Source of the DNA: Spirogloea muscicola
Lineage: Eukaryota > Streptophyta > Zygnematophyceae > Spirogloeales > Spirogloeaceae
Length of the DNA: 11,616 nt
NCBI GenBank assembly: GCA_009602725.1
Contig: WELB01000132.1
Coordinates: 184,395 to 196,010 of the forward strand
Direction: 5' to 3'
Position numbers and translations under genes: made by a program. A model generated the notes under the pieces. It worked only from the letters and a program-made list of their open reading frames with translations. It searched no databases and had not been told where the DNA came from. Positions 1 to 7,345 of this stretch are shown here, in pieces. Position 1 is the first letter of the stretch. Each line of letters starts with the position of its first letter.

Positions 1-4
1 GCAA

Positions 5-100
5 GCCAGAGGCTGCTGCAAGGACGCGACCAGCGCGGCGGTGCAAAGCAAGCGCTTGGGACTGCAGTAGGGACATAGATAAACGCATGCGGTAGCAGGA
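5..100 (+). repeat. Module C copy at window start
   Basis: Matches 6042-6129 over CCAGAGGCTGC, a CGCGACC stretch and a final GCATGCGGT. It is probably truncated by the window edge. The next ~200 bases (101-309) show nothing else I can name. Confidence 0.55.
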
Positions 101-309
101 CACAAGACTTAAAAGGCACCGAGCCACCGGGAAGGGCTGCACCCTGTTCCCGGCGCCTCTGGTCAGCTTGAGATGCCAGCAGCGAAAGTAACGAGGACCA
201 CCGACCCCCGTAACACCCGTGGATGTCCATGAAGAAAGGAGACTCTTCCCTTGCCCCCTTTGGGACGTCGTGTGTCAGCCTGTATGCAGCGAGCTCAGGC
301 TCATGCTTT

Positions 310-882
310 GCACCAGAAAGCTGGTCGAGCCTTAGCTGGTGGCACAAGAGCTTGTCAACTGCCGTCCGGTATTCGGGCATCAGTTAGCGACCTCAATGTG
401 CTGACTCGTGGTTATATTGAGGGGTCAGCTTTAGCAGCAGGTGATGCACATCTGTCAATGTGCTTGCCTTTGTACTTGGCCACACAGGCCCTCCATCACT
501 AATACACACTCCATCCTCTGGGAGGGCCACTTTCTCTGAGAAGAATGATGCTTCCAGTAAAGGGCGATGGCTGTGATTAACCAGCCCAGAAAAGAATGAA
601 CGAAGTTCGAAGGGGCCAGAAAAGCGTTACAGCAAGGCCAGCAACTGGTGGAAGTGCGAGGTTGGGCATGCGAGACAAAGGAGGTGTGTAGTGAGTGATG
701 GAGGGCCTGAGTGGCCAAGTACAATGGCAAGCACATTGACATAAGAACATCACCTGCTACTACACTGACCCGTTCAGTAACCACGAGTCAGCACATAGAG
801 GTCGCAAACTGGTGCCCGAATACCAGAAGGCAGTTAACAAGCCTTTGTGCCACCAGCTAAGAGTTGGCCAGCTTTCTGGTGC
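310..882. repeat. Foldback inverted repeat, arms ~200 bases
   Basis: Left arm 310-512 is the reverse complement of right arm 680-882 at roughly 85 percent identity by eye. The outer ends match exactly for at least 11 bases (GCACCAGAAAG). The ~167-base spacer holds a copy of repeat module A. The apparent small proteins at 251-502 (+) and 455-784 (-) share residues only because they read the two arms. The arms resemble the module at 1740-1870, 2100-2300 and 5965-6130. This could be a foldback transposon remnant or a tail-to-tail insertion of two repeat copies. No target-site duplication was identified. Confidence 0.85.
549..632 (+). repeat. Repeat module A copy
   Basis: Defining copy of the commonest repeat in the window: GCTTCCAG, a GGGCGATGGCTGTGA stretch, CCAGCCCAGAAAAGAATG, then GTTCGAAGG and a GCCAGAAAAGCG end. 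It sits in the spacer of the foldback repeat. A 21-base block of it (581-601) recurs exactly in reverse complement near 11472-11492. Confidence 0.85.
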
Positions 883-886
883 GAGA

Positions 887-960
887 GAGAGAAGGCGCGC
901 GGTGCGCATTGACGAAGGAGGTGGCGCGTGGTGCGATGAAAGGGAGGCCAAGCCAAGTTT
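887..960 (+). repeat. Repeat module D copy
   Basis: Shares GAGAAGGCGCGCGGTGCGCAT and an AAAGGGAGGCCAAGCCAAG stretch with copies at 1350-1426 and 1918-1993. It directly follows the right arm of the foldback repeat. Confidence 0.7.
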
Positions 961-1128
961 TGTGTGACGTGCAAGAGATCCGGGTGGACAGGGTGCCCCG
1001 TACGGTGTGCAACACCCTCCTACTTCCCGGTGTTTATGGTCATCGACCGTTGCATTGCATTGACCTCTAATCGGAAGTCACCCGTTAATGGTTAGTCCGT
1101 TCAGGGCCAAAAAGTGCATATAAATGGG

Positions 1129-1760
1129 GCTACACAAGGAGAAGGCCTAGCCTACTAAGGTAAAAGGGCGAGAGCATAGCTGAAGCTTTCTTCAGTACCC
1201 ACGATTGAGCACAAGCAATCTCGGGAGGAAGCCAGTAGCGTGAAAGGCCAGCCCAAAAAAGCATGGACAAAGTTCGATAGGCCGGGGAAGCGCTTAAGCA
1301 AGAACCCAATGAAAGCAAGCTCAACCGAAAAAAAAGTTCCTTCAAGATGGAGAAGGTGCGCGGAGCGAAGGCAATGAAATGGAGGCCAAGCCGAGCCAAA
1401 CACTGTTCATTCAAAAGGCTAGAATAGGGCAAAGAGCCGGGCTACACAAAGTGAAGCCCTAGGCTAAGAGTGGCTAAGACACTCCGGACAAAGCACAGCT
1501 GGAGGGAGACTCAAGTACCTTCAAGTGAGCACATACTTCCGACAGGCTACGTTGGGGAGCAGGAATACTACCACAGAAGCATATGACCTGGCTCAATGCG
1601 CGCCCAGGAGTTGTTGAAGGTCGCTTCCAGGAGAGGGCAGTGGCTGTGAGAGGCCAGCCCAAAAAAGAAGAAGAATGAACAAATTTCGAAGGGGCCAGAA
1701 AAGCTCTAAAGCACACAGGGAGTCGAGTAGCTACGAAACAATCAGTGACACCTGTTGAGC
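1129..1760 (+). repeat. Two tandem diverged monomers, period ~312 bases
   Basis: GCTACACAA starts at 1129 and again at 1441. Each start is followed by module E (a GAAGSCCTAG..CTAAG stretch), then module F (a GAGCACA stretch), then module A (1218-1301 and 1621-1713). The first monomer ends with module D (1350-1426); the second has an insertion before and after module A. A TATAAA lies at 1119-1124, just before the first monomer. No conserved open frame crosses the monomers, so they do not look coding. Confidence 0.7.
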
Positions 1761-1866
1761 AGCCGCAGGTCGGAGAAACTAGTCTCCGGGTAGCGGGTCC
1801 CTGGCCAGGGCCCAGAGGCTGCAGCCAATGCGCGACCGGCAGGCAGATGCACGTGCCATGGACCAT
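1621..1866 (+). repeat. Composite repeat A + B
   Basis: Module A (1621-1713) is followed by module B (about 1759-1862: a GGTCGGAGAAA stretch, a GGGTCC and GGCCAGGGCC stretch, then AGAGGCTGCAGC and GCGCGACCGGCA). The same order, at high similarity, occurs at 5878-6110. The two are therefore copies of one composite unit rather than chance matches. Confidence 0.8.
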
Positions 1867-1876
1867 CTGCAGAAGA

Positions 1877-2083
1877 CGAAGCCCTATGCTAAGGTGGCAA
1901 AGTTAAGAAGTCGAAGACGAGAAGGCGCGCAGTGCGCATGCAATGAAGGGTGGCCAATTCAAGCCCATGCACTGTTCAGGCAAAAGCTAGAGCAGGAAAG
2001 CAAGCGCGGCCAGATTAACTGGTGGCTGGGAGAGGCCAGCCCAAAAGAATGGACAAGGTCTGAAGGAGTCGGAGTGCTAAGGA
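1877..2083 (+). repeat. Modules E, D and A in a row
   Basis: Module E (1877-1906), module D (1918-1993) and a module A variant (about 2000-2083), in a different order from the neighbouring monomers. This indicates rearrangement within the array. The module A variant contains one side of the exact 39-base inverted match to 2866-2904. Confidence 0.65.
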
Positions 2084-2099
2084 CTGAGACAGCAGTAAG

Positions 2100-2300
2100 C
2101 GAACTCTCAGTAACCTCTCGTCAGTAGATGCAAATCTGGGTAGCTAGCAGGCGGAAAGACGTCGCCCTGACGGAAGCCGGAGGCCGCCGCCAGAGCGCGG
2201 CCTGCGCGCAAGTGGACCGCAAAAGCTAGGGACCGCTGCAAAGAGACGGCCAGGCGCATCCGGTAAACTTGGGCGAGGGACCCGGCGACATGGAAGCCAG
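2100..2300 (+). repeat. Module B/C copy
   Basis: Diverged copy of the block also seen at 5-92, in the foldback arms and at 5990-6130. It includes a CAGAGCGCGGCCTGCGCGCA stretch and a CGCTGCAAAGAGACGGCCAG stretch followed by GCGCATCCGGT. Minus-strand frames of the copies share short peptides (AGRALA, LTRGY), which reflects shared DNA rather than a proven gene. Confidence 0.6.
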
Positions 2301-2411
2301 GCTGCTCGCCCTGCTGCCCGTCGCGGCGGGCCGCTGCTCGCCGCGCAAGGCGGTGAAGGAGGTCCAGCCATTTGGCGCCAAAGGCGCCGTGTACGAGGAC
2401 GTGGGGATACA

Positions 2412-2480
2412 TGAAACGAAGCGCTAGCTAAGGTGGCTAAAGTGATAGTGTGACGTTAGCAATCACGAGTAAGCACAAGC
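2412..2480 (+). repeat. Modules E and F, last copies of the left array
   Basis: A GAAGCGCTAGCTAAGGTGGC stretch followed by a CACGAGTAAGCACAAGCA stretch, matching 1455-1540 and 1143-1210. Repeat similarity ends soon after, marking the right edge of the left repeat block. Confidence 0.55.
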
Positions 2481-2865
2481 AGCAGGCTAAATCAGCCGCC
2501 CAATCCGCGAGACAGCTGGTCAGACGACCGATCCCCCGCATCACCGCTGCCACTCAATCGCATCGGAGACGCAGCGCTTCCCGACGACGCCCGTACCGCC
2601 GATCCGCTTGTCGATCAGCTTGACCCGGGCGGCCGATGCGGCCGTCCGGCTCACGTGGTGCCCTCCGAGACGCGCGGAGTTTTTGCTGCGGCGCCCCATT
2701 GGGCGGCGGGCTCCCACTGCTTGCCCCACTGTCTCAGTGCCTCTCTTCGTGACAAGCTCCGTTGCTGGCCCCACAATTTTGGCTCGGCAGGGCCCACACG
2801 GCGGGCCCCACCTCGGGACGTTGACGGGGCCGCCGCCAATGGCATGGGTTCGGACACAAGATCAG

Positions 2866-2904
2866 GGCCTCTCCCAGCCACCAGTTAATCTGGCCGCGCT
2901 TGCT
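2866..2904 (-). repeat. 39-base exact inverted match to 1999-2037
   Basis: The 39 bases are the exact reverse complement of 1999-2037 (a GGCCTCTCCCAGCCACCAG stretch running into TTAATCTGGCCGCGCTTG). The identity is much higher than among most repeat copies here, so the event (an inverted insertion or gene conversion) looks recent. Confidence 0.85.
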
Positions 2905-3725
2905 CCGATCTGGGCCCACCCCGCCGTACCGTTTCCGGAGCCGCGCTTCGCCTCCAAATATTCGCGCACTAGGCGCGGAGTTGGCATGGCCGCCTTGGGC
3001 CTCGGCGTCGCCGCCCGTCAGCCCAGCGGTCTAGGAATCGCCTGCGCCGGTGCGCAGGTAGGAACGTCTCACGTAGACGACTGCTAGCCCACCTGCCCGT
3101 GGCTCGTGTAAGCCTTCGCTCGGTGTGAACCCTGATGGCGCGTAGGAGGCTCATGAGCGCATGCGCATGGCGATGCCATGACTACAACAACTTCGTCGTG
3201 CATTCAAACGCCGAGTATACCGTTTCATGAATGAGACTGGCACACGCATGATCAATTTTGACGGGGCCCCCTCGATGCTGATGCTGCTCTCGCTCTGCTT
3301 TGTGCCCCCTTGCCAGCCAGTCGCTCAGAAATGCTGGTGATCTGTGGCACCCCGAGCCCGAGCCCTATCAGACGCTTAGCTGTACAGCGCTAGCACCCAA
3401 CGTCATCGTGTTAGCATAAGCCTGCTATGCATGTGATGCAAACCAACAAAGCCAAAAGTTGGTAGTAGTAGCTTGTGGACGCATCCTAGCATGGGTATAT
3501 CACAAGATGTGATGGTGGATGAGCATGTAGCCAGGAGTGCCAATCCATGGTGCACATGACAACTTGGCCTGGCTAACCCGTACTTTCACTATGGTGTCTG
3601 AGGATGAGCTTCCACTCCCGTTCATGCTAGACAAGCAGGTGCAGGGACTGAAGTTGAAAGAATCTGTATGAAAGTCTGCATGCTTTGCGTGCAGGTATAA
3701 TTCTATTTGTGCTCATAGTCGCTCG

Positions 3726-3755
3726 CATGGAGTAAAACATGGAGTAGAACATGAA
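3726..3755 (+). repeat. Short tandem repeat, 12-base unit
   Basis: CATGGAGTAAAA, then CATGGAGTAGAA, then a partial third unit CATGAAG. Confidence 0.8.
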
Positions 3756-3835
3756 GAGTCTGACAAATTCAGAATGTGCAGAAACGCCTTCAATCCCTTT
3801 CAGTCCTAGCTCGCACATGATTGTTGAGACTGACT

Positions 3836-5033
3836 TCAGAGGTGCAGGTCAAGATCAACCTGTGCGCTGGGGGTGCCAGTGGCTTTCCTGGCAGGCGTAG
3901 CACAACCTGCCACTACTGTCTTGGAGGTCTGGGCACAATGAGCTGCTCCCGGCTGGTCACAAGGCTGTGAAGCCACCGTGCATTCCTGGCGGGAGTCCAT
4001 CTGCTCTCCTTCCTCAGCTGGACCCTCGGAAGTGCACGAGGCGGCGTCCTCCTCCTGGCTGGTGTCTCCTTGCACACCTTTCTGCTCCTTGTGCAAAGGC
4101 CCCTCGATGTTGTCGTATGCCGCCTCTTCTAAGGAGACCTTCCTGTCCAGCGGTCGGTAGACCTCCGACTGTCTCTGCATCTGCTTGAAAGCTTCCCACC
4201 AAGGGGGTCGTTGACTTTTTGCAGCTCCCAAGTCGTGGCCATTGGCAGCTGGGGCTTCTGACTGCTGCCGTGGATCTGGTGACACTGCAACTGGCAGCCG
4301 CTCCACTTGGCCTGATCTCTTCCTCTTGCCCATGCTCAGTTGCTCTAGTGCAGCCGACGACGGCGTGATGGCAAGCGAGCAAGGCCACACAGGGACTGTT
4401 TCCTCATGATTGAGAGTATGCGGCAGCAGCTCCGTGGTGCTCTCTCTCCCAGATAAGCTGCCAATTCGCGGAAGTGGCAATCCAGTGAGCGCTGTGGTGC
4501 CATCTTCAAACATCCTAGCAGAGAGACCGTACTTTACTGAGAATGCAAGACATCATACAACTGCAGGCAGTTGTACGATGTGCTGGACATGATGCTCACC
4601 ATGGCAAGGTGCTGGGCACAGTCCAGTTGACAAGCGTCTGCAGAGACTGTTGCAGGCCGAAGTTCTCCAGAGGCGTGCATTGCGAGAGCCCGGTTTGCGC
4701 AACGGGCTCATTGCCAGGGTTCACTAGCGGACGCTGCAGCAGGCAGGCGGCAGGTGAGGCGTTGGAAGAGCACCCCGGCCTGGCCTGCTCGAGCTGGTCG
4801 GCCGCCAAGAGCGGCGCCAGCCGCCGCTGCCGTTGCGCCGCGTCGGCGCCGGAGAGCCACCACGAGCGGCCTTGGTCAGCATCGGTAGGGCCCGCATCCA
4901 GGATCTGGTTGAGCTTGGCGACGGCGGCAAGCAGCGCCGGCGACCTCGTGGCCGTCAGGACGGCCGGGCTGGGCCCACAGCCGCTCTCCCCGGGGTCCCT
5001 GATCGACCAGCGAGGCTTCATGGAGGGGGCCAT
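3836..5033 (-). CDS. Uncharacterised nuclear-type protein with C-terminal EAR-like motif, 2 exons
   Basis: I do not recognise the family. Exon 1 is 5033-4600 and exon 2 is 4514-3836, joined by an 85-base intron (GTGAGC donor, pyrimidine-rich CTCTCTGCTAG acceptor). Both ends are phase 2 and the join makes a Trp codon, giving about 370 residues. The N-terminal third is Ala/Gln/Leu-rich with a short helical-looking stretch (LLAAVAKLNQIL). A basic GKRKRSG patch near residue 205 could be a nuclear localisation signal. A conserved-looking WWEAFKQMQRQ segment follows near residue 250, then an acidic Glu/Asp-rich tail. The last residues, VDLDLHL, fit the plant EAR repression motif LxLxL, which recruits TOPLESS-type corepressors. 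Codon choice is even and protein-like. ATG 5033 is the first in-frame ATG after a proline-rich open stretch. A strong acceptor-like site at 5211-5212 leaves open an extra upstream exon, so the N-terminus is uncertain. An undetermined base sits at 5129, just upstream. Confidence 0.6.
4515..4599 (-). other. 85-base intron with a near-perfect internal hairpin
   Basis: The only intron of the two-exon gene. Bases 4551-4564 and 4567-4580 are complementary over 14 positions around a 2-base loop. The single mismatch becomes a G-U pair in the minus-strand transcript. The hairpin lies between donor (4599) and acceptor (4515) and contains a decoy acceptor-like CTGCAG at its centre. Confidence 0.6.
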
Positions 5034-5543
5034 GCTGGCGGGGAGGCTGGCGGCGGCGACGGGCGGAGGGCGCGCCGGCTGCGCAGCAGCCTGGGCCGCC
5101 CGCGGGCTCAGCGGGCCCCCCACGCTCGNCGGCGGCGGCGGCTGCGGCGGCGCGGCCAGTGCTGGACAGGGACAGTGGGAGCCGCGGGGTGAGGGGGGCC
5201 TCAAGAAAGGCTGGGGGGGGAGAAGGGAAGCGGCTGCTGATATTAAAAGAGCGGCTGTGAAAGCCAGCCAGATGCATACAGGTGTTCATGACGGAGCCAC
5301 AGGCTAGACAGCCAAAAGGGGGGGTTGGGGAGCCAACTGGCCGGGGGTTCATCAACATGCGAAGTGGGCTCCTCCCAGGAGAGCGGGGGCTGGGAAAAGA
5401 CGGGGAAAGCCGGCCCAGACGATTCAAACACGGAAAGCTGGGGAGTTGGGGGAGCCGACTAGCTGGTGGGACCCGCTTGGGTGTCCATCCGCAACCCCCG
5501 GGATCGCCGGTCCCCTCCGGGATCGGGCTCCGGGTTCGCGCCA

Positions 5544-5553
5544 GCCACGTGGC
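5544..5553. promoter_or_regulatory. G-box palindrome (GCCACGTGGC)
   Basis: A perfect 10-base palindrome with the CACGTG core bound by plant bZIP and bHLH factors. It lies about 510 bases upstream of the presumed start at 5033, in GC-rich sequence that could be that gene's promoter. Isolated CACGTG cores also occur at 2652-2657 and 6728-6733, so a chance match is possible. Confidence 0.3.
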
Positions 5554-5577
5554 GGCCGGCAGATTTTCCCCGCGCCG

Positions 5578-5589
5578 CCCCCCCCCCCC
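5578..5589 (+). repeat. C12 homopolymer run
   Basis: Twelve consecutive C bases inside a very GC-rich stretch. The run length may be a sequencing or assembly estimate. Confidence 0.9.
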
Positions 5590-5783
5590 GGGAATCCGCG
5601 TTGCTCCCGTCAGCGTCAGAGCCGCCGCGTGACTCACGCGCCCCGTCGTGGGGTGCGCCCGCGGATCGCGCCCCCCCCGCGGCGGCCGCGGGGCCGTCGC
5701 CTCCTGGCTGCACGCGCGCCTGGCTTTCCCGACATGCTCACTAGCCTTGCTCGTTTGCCCCTTGTGCTTGGGCCCTCGAAGGA

Positions 5784-6130
5784 AAGACGCTTCCATGAGA
5801 GGGCGGTGGCTGGAAGAGGCCAGCCCAGATGAAAGAATGAACAAAGGTCGAAGGAGCCAATGGAAAGTGGCTGTCCCAATGGGGCAAGGGCTGTGATAAG
5901 CCAGCCCGAAAAGAATTGACATGGGGAAGCGCTGAAGCTAGCACATGGATCAAGCAGCCACAAAACACTCGGTAACCCCTGCTAAGCAGCCACAGGTCGG
6001 AGAAAATGGGCTCCTGGTAACGGGTCCTCTGGCCAGGGCCAGAGGCTGCAGCTAGGGCACGACCGGCACGCAGATGCCAATGCGCGAGACATGGACCTCT
6101 GCAGCGAGACGGACAAGCGCATGCGGTGCA
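5784..6130 (+). repeat. Composite repeat A-A-B-C
   Basis: Two adjacent module A copies (5784-5868 and 5878-5942) are followed by module B (5987-6060) and module C (6042-6129). The second half parallels 1621-1866. Minus-strand frames with peptides such as APSTFVHS are a result of the shared repeat. A non-autonomous mobile element or dispersed satellite is the simplest reading. Confidence 0.75.
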
Positions 6131-6261
6131 CCTGCGCGAGCGAGCCTGCTGCATGGAAGTCCACCGGCTCGCCATGGACTCGGCGAGAGATGGCGTGCCG
6201 CGAGAGCTGGTGAGCAGCTCGAGCCACCAACGCGCCGTGGGTGTCGATGGCGAGCGAGAGA

Positions 6262-6360
6262 AAGAGACGCTTCCAGGAGAGGGCGGTGGCTGGAAGAGGC
6301 CAGCCCAGAAAAAAGAAAAAACAAAGTTCGAAGGTGCCAGGGAAAGCGCTAAAGCTAGCA
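6262..6360 (+). repeat. Repeat module A copy, well preserved
   Basis: Starts at GACGCTTCCAGGAGAGG, has the GGCTGGAAGAGGCCAGCCC core, an A-rich stretch, GTTCGAAGG (6326-6334) and ends at GCGCTAAAGCTAG. It abuts the palindrome at 6359 directly. Confidence 0.8.
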
Positions 6361-6392
6361 GACATGGAATCAAGCAGTTGATTCCATGTCTG
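6359..6392. repeat. Perfect palindrome, 15-base arms, 4-base loop
   Basis: CAGACATGGAATCAA (6359-6373), loop GCAG (6374-6377), then the exact reverse complement (6378-6392). It lies where repeat module A changes from plus to mainly minus orientation. A related GCACATGGATCAAGCAG occurs once, unpaired, at 5941-5957. The palindrome therefore probably formed when two copies of this repeat end met head to head. Confidence 0.9.
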
Positions 6393-6412
6393 CAGCCAAG
6401 AAGTCTTATGGC

Positions 6413-6580
6413 TGCTCTCTGGCAGCCACTGCCAGCCTTTGCAGGAGCTCGTTCTTCTTCCTTTGTGGGCTGGCCTCTTCACGGCCATTGCCTTGTTTTG
6501 AAGGATCTGTTTCTTTTTTGGCTGGCCTCTCTAAAGATGGTAAGCTCATCCAGAGGGGGCCGTAGGCTGTGAGAAGCCAG
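6413..6580 (-). repeat. Module A fragments, inverted
   Basis: Minus-strand module A fragments at 6448-6500 and 6511-6535 (a GGGCTGGCCTCTTCACGGCC stretch, then TTGGCTGGCCTCTC). A plus-strand fragment follows at 6560-6580 (GGCTGTGAGAAGCCAG), making a small inverted pair. Confidence 0.65.
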
Positions 6581-6904
6581 TCTCTCACACGCACTGCCTC
6601 ACTTTGCAAAGAAGAGCTGTTTCGCGCTCTACTGGAACAATTTTGTTCTTTCTGGCTCTTTGTGGATTGTTCCAACGCACGCTTCATGTTAAGCCCTCGC
6701 CACGCGTGCCTAGCAAATTCGCCCCTTCACGTGTTCATCCCTGCCGCCGTCGGCCGTGCCCGCAAGTCGCGGCACCCGCCACGGCACGGCGCCGGGAGCC
6801 GATGAGGCAATCTCCTCCCTCGTCCACCTCCTCCCAGTCGTTTTTGGTACCATGAGTGCTCAGTAAGGGATATTGAGCACCCAGTGGCTACTGGAGGGGT
6901 CGTT

Positions 6905-7345
6905 GTGCGCTTTTAGCGCTTTCCTGGCCCCTCCGAACTTTGTTCATTTATCTTCTGGGCTGGCCAATCCCACCCATTTCCCTCTTCTGGACCAGACTTG
7001 CTTAGAGATGAAGACTTTCCAGAAGTGGGCGGTGGCTGTGGCTGACCTATCACAGCCCTCCGCTCCTTCGGAAGAGCTCAATCTCACAGCCATCGCCCTA
7101 CTTTGGCTGGACTGCTGTTTCCCTGTAAAATTTTTTCATGGTTTGTGGTCTCTGGTGCTTTCGGACATTACCATTCAGTTTGCGCTAGCCTCTCACAGCC
7201 ATCGCCATATTCTGGAGAGCTGGTCTCTTTGGCCTTGTTCAACACTATGTAGCTGGCTTTTCACATCCTTCGCCCCCTCGCAGCCCAGGAAGAGCTGCTT
7301 CCTGGGCTGGCCTTTCACAGCGAGCGCCCCCTTGTGGAGGAGCTC
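6905..7345 (-). repeat. Cluster of inverted module A copies and sub-repeats
   Basis: One fuller minus-strand copy (6912-6990: AGCGCTTTCCTGGCCCCTC, a GAACTTTGTTCAT stretch, CTGGGCTGGCC) is followed by repeated short units. These have the form GGCCTCTCACAGCCATCGCCC ending in a GAAGAGCTG-like tail, near 7040, 7075, 7190, 7255 and 7305. An open frame at 6873-7430 (+) runs through the units and is not accepted as a gene. Confidence 0.65.

Larger units (their letters stand above)
2480..3835. other. Region without a supported gene
   Basis: 2480-3090 is GC-rich with a long plus-strand open frame that starts only at TTG (2608-3087), and I do not accept it. An ATG at 2986 followed by a GTAGG donor-like site (3058), and a long pyrimidine tract with AG near 3318-3322, hint at plus-strand exons without proof. 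3090-3835 is lower in GC and may be the 3' flank of the minus-strand gene ending at 3836. A 47-codon open stretch at 3531-3671 (+) looks protein-like, but so does its opposite strand. A 12-base tandem duplication lies at 3726-3749. Confidence 0.4.
5034..5780. other. GC-rich intergenic region upstream of the two-exon gene
   Basis: No gene is supported; the long open frames here are a by-product of high GC. It contains an undetermined base at 5129 and a proline-coding open stretch in frame with the gene below (5034-5210). That stretch ends at an acceptor-like pyrimidine tract plus AG (5211-5225). There are G-rich runs at 5213-5220 and 5318-5330, a 12-base C run at 5578-5589, and fragments of repeat module A near 5246-5270 and 5365-5400. 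It may be a promoter or 5' UTR. Confidence 0.5.

Noticed and set aside
251-784. Two small open frames sharing the peptide MCLPLYLATQALHH
   Set aside because: They read the two arms of the inverted repeat; the shared peptide is a result of the repeat, and there is no other coding signal.
1474-1866. 130-residue minus-strand open frame (1474-1866), with similar peptides in 455-784, 5634-5963 and 5741-6488
   Set aside because: The shared FVHSFLGW-type peptides come from module A DNA. Copies are frameshifted and truncated with no common start or stop, so no ancestral protein is supported.
1-2480. CRISPR array or tRNA/rRNA cluster
   Set aside because: Repeats are diverged, longer than CRISPR repeats and not evenly spaced. 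No tRNA cloverleaf or rRNA sequence was recognised.
2608-3087. 159-residue plus-strand open frame
   Set aside because: It starts only at TTG, lies in GC-rich sequence, runs through a repeat copy (2866-2904) and resembles no known domain.
3841-3970. Plus-strand Cys-containing frame (CHYC...C) suggesting a zinc finger
   Set aside because: Antisense to the C-terminus of the two-exon gene; Cys spacing does not complete a known zinc-finger pattern.
4543-5307. 254-residue plus-strand open frame
   Set aside because: Antisense to exon 1 and the intron of the two-exon gene, whose splice phases and codon use are more convincing.
5317-5345. G-quadruplex motif in the G-rich runs
   Set aside because: Only three G runs are close together; the next is more than 10 bases away, so the usual four-run pattern is not met.
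4876-5922. 348-residue minus-strand open frame, the longest in the window
   Set aside because: Long because of GC-rich sequence lacking stops. It is in a different frame from the spliced gene, crosses repeat fragments and a C12 run, and shows no domain.
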